Shown here: piece after piece, positions 16,099 to 24,764 of the stretch
Layout: the number at the start of each line of letters is the position of its first letter
How positions within the stretch are numbered: position 1 is the first letter of the stretch
Assembly (NCBI GenBank): GCA_038107835.1
Contig: JAYNHH010000016.1
Location: forward strand, 1-50,818
Length of the DNA stretch: 50,818 nt
Direction of reading: 5' to 3'
Origin: MED-G116 sp038107835
Lineage (GTDB): Bacteria > Pseudomonadota > Alphaproteobacteria > Puniceispirillales > Puniceispirillaceae
Notes under the pieces: model-generated
The model's input: the letters and a program-made list of their open reading frames with translations, nothing else
The model's database searches: none
What the model was told of the DNA's origin: nothing
Translations under genes and position numbers: made by a program

Positions 16099-19000
16099 TC
16101 AGCTGCACCCTGTTGTGCTGCCGCAGGTATTGCATTTCAGGCACGTACCATTGCGGACTAGGGTGAAATTCTGACATTCAGGACAGGCTTCGCCTTCATA
16201 GCCCTGCATGCGGGCCTGTTTGACACGTGTTGCCGTCTGGTCACTGGCGGCGGTGCCGGCAGCGGCTGCATGGCTGGCGCTGGACGCTGCGCTGGCCATT
16301 GCTGGTGCTGGTATTGCCACTGGTTCGGCTGTTGCTGCGACGCCATTGTCCTGGGCAACGGCGGTTGCGGCACTGCCTTCATTTGAATAGACGACCAGCC
16401 CCTGCTTGCGGATGAAACCGCGGCTGGTGACCTTGTTGACAAGGTCGGACTGATTGTCGCCAGAGCCGGTTGTCGTCACATCCAGATCATCCAGATCGAC
16501 ATGACCCAGATCGTGCCGATCAAGATAGGATATTGCCAGCTCGCGGAATGTATAATCGAGGATTGACGTCGACATCTTGATGGCGTCGTTGCCGGTCACG
16601 ATTCCCTGTGGCTCAAATCGGGTGAATGTGTAGGCTTCGACAAATTCCTCAAGTGGCACACCATATTGCAGACCAATCGACACGGCGATTGCAAAATTGT
16701 TCATCAGCGAGCGGAAGGCCGCGCCTTCCTTGTGCATGTCGATGAAGACCTCGCCAATACGGCCATCCTCATATTCACCGGTCCGCAGATAAACCTTGTG
16801 GCCACCAACCGTTGCCTTTTGCGTGTAGCCTTTGCGGCGGTGTGGCAGCTTTTCGCGTTCTGCCCTGACGATGCGCTCAACAACCTTCTCAATCACCTGT
16901 GGGGCGGCTGCGGCGACTGGGGTGTCCAGTGCGTCCATTGCTTCCTCATCCTCGTCAATATCCTCGACAAGGCCGGATGACAGCGGCTGGCTCAGCTTCG
17001 AGCCATCACGATAGAGCGCGTTGGCTTTCAGCCCCAGCTTCCATGACGACATATAGGCCTTGCCGCATTCCGCGACAGTGGCGCTGTTCGGCATGTTGAT
17101 GGTTTTCGAGATTGCCCCTGAGATGAAGGGCTGTGCCGCTGCCATCATGGTGATGTGGCTGTCAACCGACAGGAACCGCTTGCCAAGCCGACCACAGACA
17201 TTTGCACAGTCAAACACTGGCAGATGCTCATCCTTGAGATGCGGTGCGCCCTCCAGCGTCATCGACCCACAGACATGGATGTTGGCAGCCTCGATTGCGT
17301 CCTTGTCGAAGCCGAGCGCCTCAAGCATGTTGAAATTGAAATCATCAAGCTGGGCGTCAGTGAAACCAAGTGTGTCCTTGCAGAAATCATCGCCAAGCGA
17401 GAAGCGGTTGAAAGCAAATTTCACGTCGAAGGCACTTTCCATCGCTGTTTCCAGCTTGGCCAGCTCCGCATCGCCGAAGCCCTTGTCCTTGAGGGCGTTG
17501 ACCGAGACCGCCTGACAGTTTTTCAAGCTGCCATTGCCAACTGCATATTTGATGATGTCGTCAATCTGCTCCTGACCGTAGCCCATGTTGGCCAGCGCTT
17601 CTGGCACTACGCGGTTGATGATCTTGAAATAGCCACCACCGGCGAGTTTCTTGAATTTCACAATGGCGAAATCGGGTTCGATTCCGGTGGTGTCACAATC
17701 CATTACCAGACCGATTGTTCCGGTCGGGGCAATCACTGTTGCCTGCGCATTGCGGTAGCCATGTGCCTCGCCCAGAGTCACGGCCCTGTCCCAGGCGGCG
17801 CGTGCGGCGGCAACAAGATCAGTATCGGGGCAGGATGAGGCATCAAGTGGTACCGGCAGGATGCTCAGGCCCTTGTAGCCCTTTGCCTCGCCATGCGCTG
17901 CCAACCGGTGATTCCTCATCACGCGCAGCATATGCTTCTTGTTCTTCTTGTATTGTGGGAATGCACCCACTTCACTGGCGATCTCGGCAGAGGTGGCGTA
18001 GGAAACGCCAGTCATCACCGCGGTGATCGCGGCGCAGATAGCGCGGCCCTCTTCGCTGTCGTAGGAATGACCCTGCGCCATCAACAGCCCGCCAATATTG
18101 GCAAAACCGAGTCCGAGTGTGCGATATTCATAGGACAGCTGGGCAATTTCCTTCGAGGGGAATTGCGCCATTAGCACTGAAATCTCCAGCGTCAATGTCC
18201 AGAACCGGCAGGAATGTTCAAAAGCCTCAATGTCGAATGAGCCGTCTTCATGGCGGAACTGCATCAGATTCAGCGACGCAAGATTGCAGGCTGTATCATC
18301 AAGGAACATATATTCCGAACAGGGATTGGATGCATTGATCCGTCCACCTTCAGGACAGGTGTGCCACTCATTGATTGTGGTGTCATATTGCAGCCCGGGA
18401 TCGGCGCAGGCCCATGCGGCATGTGCAATCTTTTCCCACAAATCTGCGGCCTTGATCCGCTTGGCAACACCCTTGTCACGGCGCTTGATCAACTCCCAGT
18501 CACCCTCATCCAGAACGGCCTGCAGGAATTCATTGCTTACCCGCACCGAATTGTTGGAATTCTGCCCGGCGACGGTCAGATAGGCTTCTGAGTCCCAATC
18601 CGTATCATAGGTCCTGAATTCAATCTCGTTATAGCCCTGCTGGGCAAACTGGATGACCCGCTGCACGTAATTTTCGGGAATCATTACCTTGCGGGCTGAC
18701 AGGATTGCCTTTTTAAGTGCCCTGTTGGCGCGCGGATCAAATCGCTCATCGCCCTCCAGACCCTCGGTGATCTGGCAGGCCGCCATCACCTCGCCCATGT
18801 GTTTCTGCGCCAGTTTCGATCCGGCAACAAGGGCAGCGACTTTCTGCTCCTCGACGACTTTCCAGTCGACATATTCCTCAATGTCTGGATGGTCGACATC
18901 AACTGTGACCATCTTCGCCGCACGCCGTGTCGTACCACCTGATTTGATTGCTCCTGCGGCGCGGTCACCAATGCGCAGGAAGCTCATCAAACCTGATGAC

Positions 19001-19749
19001 TTGCCGCCACCTGACAGGCTCTCGCCGCCACCGCGCACACGGCTGAAGTTTGATCCTGTTCCGGATCCATATTTGAACAGGCGTGCCTCGCGCACCCACA
19101 GATCCATGATGCCGCCATCATTCACCAGATCGTCACTTACCGACTGGATGAAACAGGCATGCGGCTGCGGATGCTCATAGGCGCTGCTGGATTTGGTCAG
19201 CTTGCCGGTTTTGAAATCCACATAATGGTGTCCCTGGCTTGGGCCATCGATGCCATAGGCCCAATGCATGCCGGTGTTGAACCATTGCGGCGAGTTGGGC
19301 GCAGCCATCTGCATCGCCAGCATGTGGCACATCTCGTCAAAATAGGTGAGGGCGTCCTCCTCACTGGTGAAATAACCGCCCTTCCAGCCCCAATAGGTCC
19401 AGGTGCCGGCCAGTCTGTTGAAGACCTGCTTGGCTGATGTTTCGCCGACGAAACGCTGCTCCTCGGGCAGGTCATCAAGCGCCTTTTCGTCTGGAACCGA
19501 ACGCCACAGCCAAGACGGCACAGCGGTTTCTTCAATGCGCCTCAACACACGGGGTACGCCGGCCTTGCGAAAATATTTCTGCGCCAGAATGTCGGTGGCG
19601 ACCTGCGAGAACTGTTCAGGCACCTCTACATTTTCTGCTTGAAATACGACGGTTCCATCCGGGTTTCGGATTTCGCTAGTGGCCAGACGAAAATCAATGG
19701 TTTCGTAGGGATCTTGTCCGGCTGTTGTGAACCGTCTTTCAAAACGCAT
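16099..19749 (-). CDS. nrdJ: Class II (adenosylcobalamin-dependent) ribonucleotide reductase
   Basis: 1216 residues, the long NrdJ form. It reduces ribonucleotides to deoxyribonucleotides using a radical generated from coenzyme B12, with no oxygen requirement. Diagnostic stretches: KYGSGTGSNFSRVRG; the active-site NPCSEYMFLDDTACNL; PTGTIGLVMDCDTTG; and a C-terminal CPECQN...CLKCNTCGS zinc ribbon whose cysteines re-reduce the enzyme. An alanine-rich linker precedes the tail. The start at 19749 (MRFERRFTTAGQ) has AGAGGA upstream; the frame could extend 11 codons further. No other RNR is seen here. Candidate NrdR boxes lie upstream and a strong terminator downstream, so it is a single-gene unit. 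Confidence 0.96.
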   Translation of the reverse strand: MRFERRFTTAGQDPYETIDFRLATSEIRNPDGTVVFQAENVEVPEQFSQVATDILAQKYFRKAGVPRVLRRIEETAVPSWLWRSVPDEKALDDLPEEQRFVGETSAKQVFNRLAGTWTYWGWKGGYFTSEEDALTYFDEMCHMLAMQMAAPNSPQWFNTGMHWAYGIDGPSQGHHYVDFKTGKLTKSSSAYEHPQPHACFIQSVSDDLVNDGGIMDLWVREARLFKYGSGTGSNFSRVRGGGESLSGGGKSSGLMSFLRIGDRAAGAIKSGGTTRRAAKMVTVDVDHPDIEEYVDWKVVEEQKVAALVAGSKLAQKHMGEVMAACQITEGLEGDERFDPRANRALKKAILSARKVMIPENYVQRVIQFAQQGYNEIEFRTYDTDWDSEAYLTVAGQNSNNSVRVSNEFLQAVLDEGDWELIKRRDKGVAKRIKAADLWEKIAHAAWACADPGLQYDTTINEWHTCPEGGRINASNPCSEYMFLDDTACNLASLNLMQFRHEDGSFDIEAFEHSCRFWTLTLEISVLMAQFPSKEIAQLSYEYRTLGLGFANIGGLLMAQGHSYDSEEGRAICAAITAVMTGVSYATSAEIASEVGAFPQYKKNKKHMLRVMRNHRLAAHGEAKGYKGLSILPVPLDASSCPDTDLVAAARAAWDRAVTLGEAHGYRNAQATVIAPTGTIGLVMDCDTTGIEPDFAIVKFKKLAGGGYFKIINRVVPEALANMGYGQEQIDDIIKYAVGNGSLKNCQAVSVNALKDKGFGDAELAKLETAMESAFDVKFAFNRFSLGDDFCKDTLGFTDAQLDDFNFNMLEALGFDKDAIEAANIHVCGSMTLEGAPHLKDEHLPVFDCANVCGRLGKRFLSVDSHITMMAAAQPFISGAISKTINMPNSATVAECGKAYMSSWKLGLKANALYRDGSKLSQPLSSGLVEDIDEDEEAMDALDTPVAAAAPQVIEKVVERIVRAEREKLPHRRKGYTQKATVGGHKVYLRTGEYEDGRIGEVFIDMHKEGAAFRSLMNNFAIAVSIGLQYGVPLEEFVEAYTFTRFEPQGIVTGNDAIKMSTSILDYTFRELAISYLDRHDLGHVDLDDLDVTTTGSGDNQSDLVNKVTSRGFIRKQGLVVYSNEGSAATAVAQDNGVAATAEPVAIPAPAMASAASSASHAAAAGTAASDQTATRVKQARMQGYEGEACPECQNFTLVRNGTCLKCNTCGSTTGCS

Positions 19750-19844
19750 GGGCTGGTCCTCTGAATCTCTCACTGTCACCACAGTGTTGTTGTTGTGGTT
19801 TGTTGTTAATTTACTGTTAGTTATCAGGTGTTCGTGGTTGGGTT

Positions 19845-19891
19845 ACCACATCTAGCGGTTCCACATTAAAGAAACTACATGATGTTGCGGT
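19845..19891. promoter_or_regulatory. Candidate pair of NrdR boxes upstream of nrdJ
   Basis: ACCACATCTAGCGGTT (19845-19860) and ACTACATGATGTTGCGG (from 19874) are similar motifs about 29-31 bp apart, close to the three helical turns usual for paired NrdR boxes. The core ACATCTAG resembles boxes described for other class II RNR genes. They lie about 100-140 bp upstream of nrdJ. The match to a consensus is from memory and inexact. Confidence 0.4.
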
Positions 19892-20158
19892 AATGGGACA
19901 ATAGGCAATCTCAAAAAAAACGTCTTTTCGCCATAATATTTCTGTAAGAGGGCGCACAGGCGACTGCCGCCAGACTGCAGGAGGTCCCCACAAGTAACTG
20001 AGCAGAAGTCCTTTTCTTAACCCTGGTAAGAGCGCTTTGTTTGTGTATTGCGACAGATGCAAAAGACATTTCCCAACCCTGTCAGCCCGGACAGTCCTAT
20101 CGGAATTGTCGGACTGGCCTGTTCTGGTCTGGACGCAGCATATGGTAACGGCCTATAG

Positions 20159-20215
20159 TGGCGCAGAATTAAATGGCGCAAAATACCGGGCGCAAAATTA
20201 CCGGGCGCTGGCGGC
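20159..20215. repeat. Degenerate ~14-bp tandem array
   Basis: Units TGGCGCAGAATTAAA, TGGCGCAAAATACC, GGGCGCAAAATTACC and the partial GGGCGCTGGCGGC follow each other. The array runs into the contig end at the N gap, and such repeats can halt short-read assembly. Confidence 0.6.
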
Positions 20216-20387
20216 ACGCTGGCCGCTTGGTGNNNNNNNNNNNNNNNNNNNNNNNNNNNNNNNNNNNNNNNNNNNNNNNNNNNNNNNNNNNNNNNNNNNN
20301 NNNNNNNNNNNNNNNNNNNNNNNNNNNNNNNNGCAAAATACCGGGCGCAAAATTACCGGGCGCTGGCGGCACGCTGGCCGCTTGGTG
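20178..20387. other. Scaffold gap (100 N at 20233-20332) with duplicated 55-bp ends
   Basis: The 55 bases at 20178-20232 equal those at 20333-20387. Gap size and overlap length are the same as in the gap at 9415-9514, so this is an assembler artefact rather than a biological repeat. Confidence 0.9.
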
Positions 20388-20405
20388 CAATTCCGGCCTA
20401 ATATT

Positions 20406-20780
20406 ATGCAAAGGCAAATGAAAATGGATCTGGTGACATTGCTCTCTTTGAAACTGACGGCAAATCTTGTTGGAAGCGATGAACATGGCAACCGCTATTA
20501 TGAAGAGCGGAAAGCCCGTGCCGGTAAGCCGCCGCGCCGCTATGTGCGTTACAATGGCGTTGCTGAGGCGTCCAAGGTGCCGGCGGACTGGCATGGCTGG
20601 CTGCATCACACAGAGGATACGCCACCACCTGCCGATGGCTATCACAAACATGACTGGCAGCAGGATCATTTGCCCAATCTGACAGGGACCAAATATGCGC
20701 ATCGGCCAGCAGGTCATGTGCTGCGTGGCGGCAAGCGGGCGGCGGCCACAGGCGATTACGAACCCTGGACACCAAGCTGA
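20406..20780 (+). CDS. NDUFA12-family NADH:ubiquinone oxidoreductase accessory subunit (17.2 kDa type)
   Basis: 124 residues containing LVGSDEHGNRYYEERK (about 20-35), RRYVRYNG, EASKVPADWHGWLHHTEDTPP and a C-terminal GDYEPWTP, all hallmarks of the NDUFA12/B17.2 family. In alphaproteobacteria and mitochondria this peripheral subunit attaches to the matrix/cytoplasmic arm of complex I. The main nuo genes are not in the window. Start at ATG 20406; ATGs at 20418 and 20424 are alternatives that lose a few residues. First gene of a run with mlaD and DUF2155, 79 bp upstream of mlaD. Confidence 0.9.
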   Translation: MQRQMKMDLVTLLSLKLTANLVGSDEHGNRYYEERKARAGKPPRRYVRYNGVAEASKVPADWHGWLHHTEDTPPPADGYHKHDWQQDHLPNLTGTKYAHRPAGHVLRGGKRAAATGDYEPWTPS

Positions 20781-20859
20781 GCCTTGATGGCCCGAAGCAT
20801 TCATGCGGGTCACGCGCCGGCCGGACAAGGCAATAATTTCGTTAGGATCTGGTAGGAAA

Positions 20860-21309
20860 ATGCAACGCAACACATTGGAAATTGTTATGGGAGCCATCGT
20901 TCTGCTGGCTGCTGCCGGGTTTGTGTCACTCGCCTATGAGGCCGCTGATCTGAAGGGTGGCAACGGCTATGAGATCGTTGCTGAATTCGGCTCGACAGGC
21001 GGGCTCTCAGCCGGTGATGATGTGCGCATTTCGGGAATCAAGGTGGGACGGATTGTCCGCCAGGAACTCGACCCCATCACCTATGCGGCGCGGATTGTCA
21101 TTTCGCTTGACCCGGCAGTTACGGTGCCGTCCGATACCAGCGCCAGAATCACCGCAGCCTCGCTGCTTGGCGGCAATTATCTGGAATTGATGCCGGGTGC
21201 CGATGAGACGATGATGGGTGCCGGTGACGTGATCTACGATACACGGGACCCTGTCAGCCTGACCGATCTTCTTGGCAAGGCGGTGTTTTCAGCAGGCGAT
21301 GCACAGTAA
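20860..21309 (+). CDS. mlaD: MlaD-family (MCE domain) phospholipid transport protein
   Basis: 149 residues: an N-terminal membrane helix (about 7-27, LEIVMGAIVLLAAAGFVSLA) and one MCE domain with GLSAGDDVRISGIKVGRI (about 47-64) and ITAASLLGGNYLEL. MlaD hexamers form the substrate-binding ring of the MlaFEDB inner-membrane complex, which moves phospholipids between membranes. MlaE and MlaF are not nearby, so the ring partner is encoded elsewhere. ATG 20860 has AGGA just upstream; the frame extends to 20803 without family support. It overlaps the DUF2155 gene by 11 bp. Confidence 0.9.
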   Translation: MQRNTLEIVMGAIVLLAAAGFVSLAYEAADLKGGNGYEIVAEFGSTGGLSAGDDVRISGIKVGRIVRQELDPITYAARIVISLDPAVTVPSDTSARITAASLLGGNYLELMPGADETMMGAGDVIYDTRDPVSLTDLLGKAVFSAGDAQ

Positions 21310-21691
21310 ATCCACCCTATGTGCTGGTCTGACTACCGTGGCAATGCTGCTATGTGCGCTGACGCCAGCGAATGCCGGCTGGATCAACGGTACGGTTGCC
21401 CAGCTCCAGGCACTTGACAAGATCACGGCCCGGATTTCGACGCTGTCAGCGCCGATCGGCGAACCCATCCGATTTGGCACACTGGAAATTGTCATCCAGC
21501 GCTGCGCCTTCCGCCCCCCTGAGGAGCCGCCGGAAAATGTTGCCTTTCTCGAGATAACTGATCGCGACCATGACGGGTCTGCGCCTCGCAGGCAGGTATT
21601 CTCTGGCTGGATGTTCTCGTCCAGCCCTGCGGTCTCGGCGGTTGAACACCCTGTCTATGATGTCACGCTGCTTGATTGCATCATTGATTAA
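21299..21691 (+). CDS. DUF2155-domain exported protein
   Basis: 130 residues with a clear signal peptide (MHSKSTLCAGLTTVAMLLC... cut after ANA, about residue 25). The DUF2155 core follows: ITARISTLSAPIGEPIRFGTLEI, a Cys-containing IQRCAFRPPEE, VFSGWMFSSSPAVSAVEHPVYDVTLLDC. The function is not known to me; the protein is periplasmic or lipoprotein-like by its signal. The ATG at 21299 is chosen over an upstream TTG (21272) because it gives the standard signal peptide. The stop TAA is shared base for base with the convergent aat stop (TTAA, 21688-21691). Confidence 0.85.
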   Translation: MHSKSTLCAGLTTVAMLLCALTPANAGWINGTVAQLQALDKITARISTLSAPIGEPIRFGTLEIVIQRCAFRPPEEPPENVAFLEITDRDHDGSAPRRQVFSGWMFSSSPAVSAVEHPVYDVTLLDCIID

Positions 21692-22380
21692 TGCGGCTGA
21701 TCGGCACTCTGGATTGCCGCCAGCAACGCTGCAACCATTGGTTTGTCCGGCTCGCCAGGCAAAATGCTGGCATGGCTTGCAAGCGCCACTGCAAGGCGTT
21801 GCTGGAATTGCTCACGTGGCATCTCAAAAATTCCGAACTGCTGCAGATGGTCCGTCGTAAATTGCGCATCGAGCAGCTGGAAACCGCCTGCTCTCAGCCG
21901 CGCGACAAGATGCACCAGCGCAACCTTTGATGCGTCGGTAGCACGTGAGAACATCGACTCACCAAAGAACGCAGAGCGCAAAGCCACCCCATAAAGGCCA
22001 CCCACCAGCCTGTCGCCATCCCAGACCTCGATCGAATGGGCAAAACCCAGCTTGTGCAGCGCGATATAGAGGCGTTTGATGTCGCTGTTGATCCAGGTGT
22101 CCTCACGGTCCGGGCGTGGCGCGGCACATTCGGCAATGACTGCGGGAAAATCCCTGTCGATTGTCACGATGAATCGAGCCTGTTTCACGGTGCGGCGCAA
22201 CCGCTTGGGAATGTGGAAACGCTGCCTCGATTCGGTGCCGACGGTAAGCGGTATCAGTGCCCGCACCTCTGGGTCATAGAAATTGATGGTGTTGCTGCGG
22301 GCACCATCCGCCATTGGAAAAACGCCAAGCGAATAGGCCTTGATCAGGGTTTCCGGGGAAAATGCGTAGCGTTTGGACAT
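21688..22380 (-). CDS. aat: Leucyl/phenylalanyl-tRNA--protein transferase
   Basis: 230 residues with the Aat signatures LIKAYSLGVFPMAD (about 12-25), DTWIN, GFAHSIEVWDGDRLVGGLYGVALRSAFFGESMFSR and LLDAQFTTDHLQQFGI. It transfers Leu or Phe from aminoacyl-tRNA to proteins with N-terminal Lys or Arg, creating N-degrons for ClpS/ClpAP, both of which are encoded earlier in this window. It is last in the run aroQ-accB-accC-aat, 45 bp after accC. It ends in a TTAA stop shared with the convergent DUF2155 gene. Confidence 0.95.
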   Translation of the reverse strand: MSKRYAFSPETLIKAYSLGVFPMADGARSNTINFYDPEVRALIPLTVGTESRQRFHIPKRLRRTVKQARFIVTIDRDFPAVIAECAAPRPDREDTWINSDIKRLYIALHKLGFAHSIEVWDGDRLVGGLYGVALRSAFFGESMFSRATDASKVALVHLVARLRAGGFQLLDAQFTTDHLQQFGIFEMPREQFQQRLAVALASHASILPGEPDKPMVAALLAAIQSADQPH

Positions 22381-22425
22381 GGCTCTGCCCGTTTCTGCCG
22401 TTTTTAGGTCACGCTGTCTGATGGT

Positions 22426-23769
22426 CTAGTCACTGGCCAGAAATTTCTCCTCAAGCCAGCGGATATTATAGCTTCCATCAATGATGGCGTCAGCCTCTAC
22501 CAGCCGTGCATGCAGCGCCAGCGTCGTCGGGATCGGTTCGACGATAAATTCCTCGATCGCGCGTTTCAGGCGGGCAAGGCAATGCGCACGGTCATCACCA
22601 TAGACCACGAGCTTGGCAATCAGGCTGTCATAATAGGGTGGCACGGAATAGCCAGAATAAAGGCATGATTCGACCCGAATGCCCGGGCCGCCGGCTGCGT
22701 GAAATGCCGTCACCTTGCCAGGTGTTGGCATAAAGGTCTCTGGGTGCTCTGCATTGATTCGGCATTCGATGGCATGGCCGGTGAAGGTGACATCCTCCTG
22801 CGAGAAGGACATAACCTCGCCAGCCGCGATGCGGATCTGCTCGCGCACCAGATCAATCCCGGTGATTGCCTCGGTAATCGGATGTTCGACCTGCAGCCGC
22901 GTGTTCATCTCGATGAAGAAGAACTCGCCATCCTCATAAAGGAATTCCATTGTGCCGACACCAAGATACCCCATCTTGCGCGTGGCCTCGGCAGCAATGC
23001 TGCCAATTTCCGCGCGCTGGGTTGCGGTTAGGGCAGGAGAGGGCGCTTCCTCAAACAGTTTCTGATGTCGGCGCTGGACTGAACATTCGCGTTCGCCAAG
23101 ATGCACGACATTGCCATGCTGGTCGGCGATGACCTGCACCTCGATATGGCGGGGCTGGCCAAGATAGCGTTCCAGATAGACCGTATCATCACCGAAAGCC
23201 GCCTTCGCCTCGGACCTCGCTGAGCTGAAGGCCTCAGCCAGATCAGCAGCTGTTTCGGCCACTTTCATACCGCGGCCCCCGCCACCGGATGCCGCCTTGA
23301 CCAGCAGCGGATAGCCGATGGTCTTGCCCAGCTTTTCCGCGTCCTCAATGGTGTGAACGGCGCCGGGAGAGCCTGGTACCAGCGGCAGGCCGGCATTGGC
23401 GGCGGTGATTTTCGCCTCAACCTTGTCACCCATTGATCGGATATGCCGTGTTTCCGGGCCGATAAAGGTCAAGCCATGGGCCTTCACGATTTCCGCGAAA
23501 TCGGCATTCTCGGACAGAAACCCGACGCCCGGATGCACCGCATCAGCGCCTGTTATCCCCGCCGCAGCCAGAATCGAGGGGATGTTGAGATAGGAGTCGG
23601 CGCTGCTCGGAGGGCCGATACAGACAGATTCATCGGCGAGGCGCACCGGCATTGAATCAGCGTCCGCCGTTGAATGGACGATAACACTTGGAATGCCCAT
23701 TTCCTTGCAGGCGCGCAGCACACGAAGCGCGACGTCACCCCGATTTGCGATGAGAATTTTATTAAACAT
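22426..23769 (-). CDS. accC: Acetyl-CoA carboxylase, biotin carboxylase subunit
   Basis: 447 residues opening MFNKILIANRGDVALRVLRA. The ATP-grasp glycine loop ASGGGGRGMKVAE and EMNTRLQVEHPITEAITGIDLV are present. It carboxylates the biotin on AccB with ATP and bicarbonate, the first half-reaction of malonyl-CoA formation. Its ATG overlaps the accB stop in TAATG (23767-23771), so AccB and AccC are translationally coupled. Length is standard. The carboxyltransferase genes accA and accD are not in the window. Confidence 0.97.
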   Translation of the reverse strand: MFNKILIANRGDVALRVLRACKEMGIPSVIVHSTADADSMPVRLADESVCIGPPSSADSYLNIPSILAAAGITGADAVHPGVGFLSENADFAEIVKAHGLTFIGPETRHIRSMGDKVEAKITAANAGLPLVPGSPGAVHTIEDAEKLGKTIGYPLLVKAASGGGGRGMKVAETAADLAEAFSSARSEAKAAFGDDTVYLERYLGQPRHIEVQVIADQHGNVVHLGERECSVQRRHQKLFEEAPSPALTATQRAEIGSIAAEATRKMGYLGVGTMEFLYEDGEFFFIEMNTRLQVEHPITEAITGIDLVREQIRIAAGEVMSFSQEDVTFTGHAIECRINAEHPETFMPTPGKVTAFHAAGGPGIRVESCLYSGYSVPPYYDSLIAKLVVYGDDRAHCLARLKRAIEEFIVEPIPTTLALHARLVEADAIIDGSYNIRWLEEKFLASD

Positions 23770-24251
23770 TATTCGATCACAACCAGCACTTCGCCGAATT
23801 CGATTGGTTGGGCATTTTTCACCAGAATTTTGGAAACGGTTCCATCCGTGGGTGCCGTGATTGGGTTCATCACCTTCATTGCCTCAACAATCAGCAGGGT
23901 CTGGCCCTTCTTGACGGCGCTCCCTTCCTCCACAAAAGTTGCTGCACCCGGTTCGGGCGAGATATAGGCGGTGCCGACCATTGGCGATGTCACCGCGCCG
24001 GGATGGGCGCTCAGATCGGCGGCGCTGTCGGCGGCGGGGGCAGCCGGCGCAGCCGGTAAGGCGGCGGGTGCGGGAGCAGCTACCGGTGCCACGGCGGCGA
24101 CAGGCGCTGCGCCAGACACACGCGACAGCCGGATGGCCACATCATCCGTCTCATATTCCAGTTCAGCAAGACCGGCATCATCCAGAATGTCGGCAAGAGC
24201 CTTGACCAGTGCGGTATTGGGTTCAACGGATTTTTTCGGGGCTTTTGCCAT
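23769..24251 (-). CDS. accB: Acetyl-CoA carboxylase, biotin carboxyl carrier protein
   Basis: 160 residues: an N-terminal helical part (KSVEPNTALVKALADILDDAGL), an Ala/Pro-rich hinge (about 48-78) and a C-terminal biotinyl domain with EAMKVMNPI, where Lys126 receives biotin. It shuttles carboxybiotin between AccC and the carboxyltransferase. The start is set at ATG 24251 with AGAGGAG upstream; the longer frame overlaps aroQ. It sits 4 bp after aroQ and overlaps accC by one base, in one operon. Confidence 0.96.
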   Translation of the reverse strand: MAKAPKKSVEPNTALVKALADILDDAGLAELEYETDDVAIRLSRVSGAAPVAAVAPVAAPAPAALPAAPAAPAADSAADLSAHPGAVTSPMVGTAYISPEPGAATFVEEGSAVKKGQTLLIVEAMKVMNPITAPTDGTVSKILVKNAQPIEFGEVLVVIE

Positions 24252-24255
24252 AGTC

Positions 24256-24705
24256 TCAGGACTCCTCTTGCATCTCGGCAATTGCGGTGATGGCCATCGT
24301 GTAGGAACTTGCACCAAAGCCGATTACCGCACCTTTTGCAATGGCGGTGATCAGCGAGGTATGGCGGAAGTCCTCACGCGTATGAATGTTCGACAGATGC
24401 ACCTCGATCACGCCGCCGGTAAACAGGGCCAGCGCGTCACGAAGCGCAACCGACGTGTGTGTAAGGCCGGCACCATTGACGATGATCCAGTCAAATTTGT
24501 TGCAGGCTGCCTGAATGGTGTCGATCAGAACCGCCTCGGAATTTGACTGCATCCATTCCATGGTAAAGCCATGCTTCGTGCAGACGGCCCGGCATTTTTC
24601 GCCAATGGCGTCAAGCGTCATCGCCCCGTAGGTTTCCGGTTCACGCGTCCCCAGCATGTTCAGGTTGGGACCATTCACCACCAAGATTTTTACTCTGTCA
24701 GCCAT
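24256..24705 (-). CDS. aroQ: 3-dehydroquinate dehydratase, type II
   Basis: 149 residues with NGPNLNMLGTREPETYG (11-27; Tyr26 is the catalytic base by homology), the N-G-A-G-L-T-H-T-S segment binding substrate, and EVHLSNIHTREDFRHTS with the catalytic His. It catalyses the third step of the shikimate pathway as a dodecamer. ATG 24705 is preferred with GTGAGG just upstream; a GTG three codons earlier is possible. Next to accB, as in many proteobacteria. Confidence 0.96.
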   Translation of the reverse strand: MADRVKILVVNGPNLNMLGTREPETYGAMTLDAIGEKCRAVCTKHGFTMEWMQSNSEAVLIDTIQAACNKFDWIIVNGAGLTHTSVALRDALALFTGGVIEVHLSNIHTREDFRHTSLITAIAKGAVIGFGASSYTMAITAIAEMQEES

Positions 24706-24764
24706 CGGCCTCACTCTATCACTTTTTTCCTGCGCAATACCAGCGCTTGCCGCGTGGTCTGCTG

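Larger units (their letters stand above)
19750..20405. other. Divergent intergenic region, nrdJ / NDUFA12, containing an N gap
   Basis: About 650 bp including 100 N. It holds the candidate NrdR boxes and a small GGCG-ACTGC-CGCC hairpin near 19953. A run of A8 (about 19913-19920) and a degenerate array of about 14-bp GGCGCAAAATTACC-like units at 20159-20210 are also present. No convincing coding frame or recognised RNA gene. The cobalamin riboswitch B12 box is absent. Confidence 0.4.

Noticed and set aside
19900..20060. 6S RNA or another structural RNA between nrdJ and NDUFA12
   Set aside because: Some hairpins exist, but no conserved 6S, SRP, RNase P or tmRNA motif was recognised.
19750..20180. 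Cobalamin riboswitch upstream of nrdJ
   Set aside because: Plausible for a B12-dependent enzyme, but the conserved B12 box and the surrounding cobalamin riboswitch pattern are not present on the nrdJ-sense strand.
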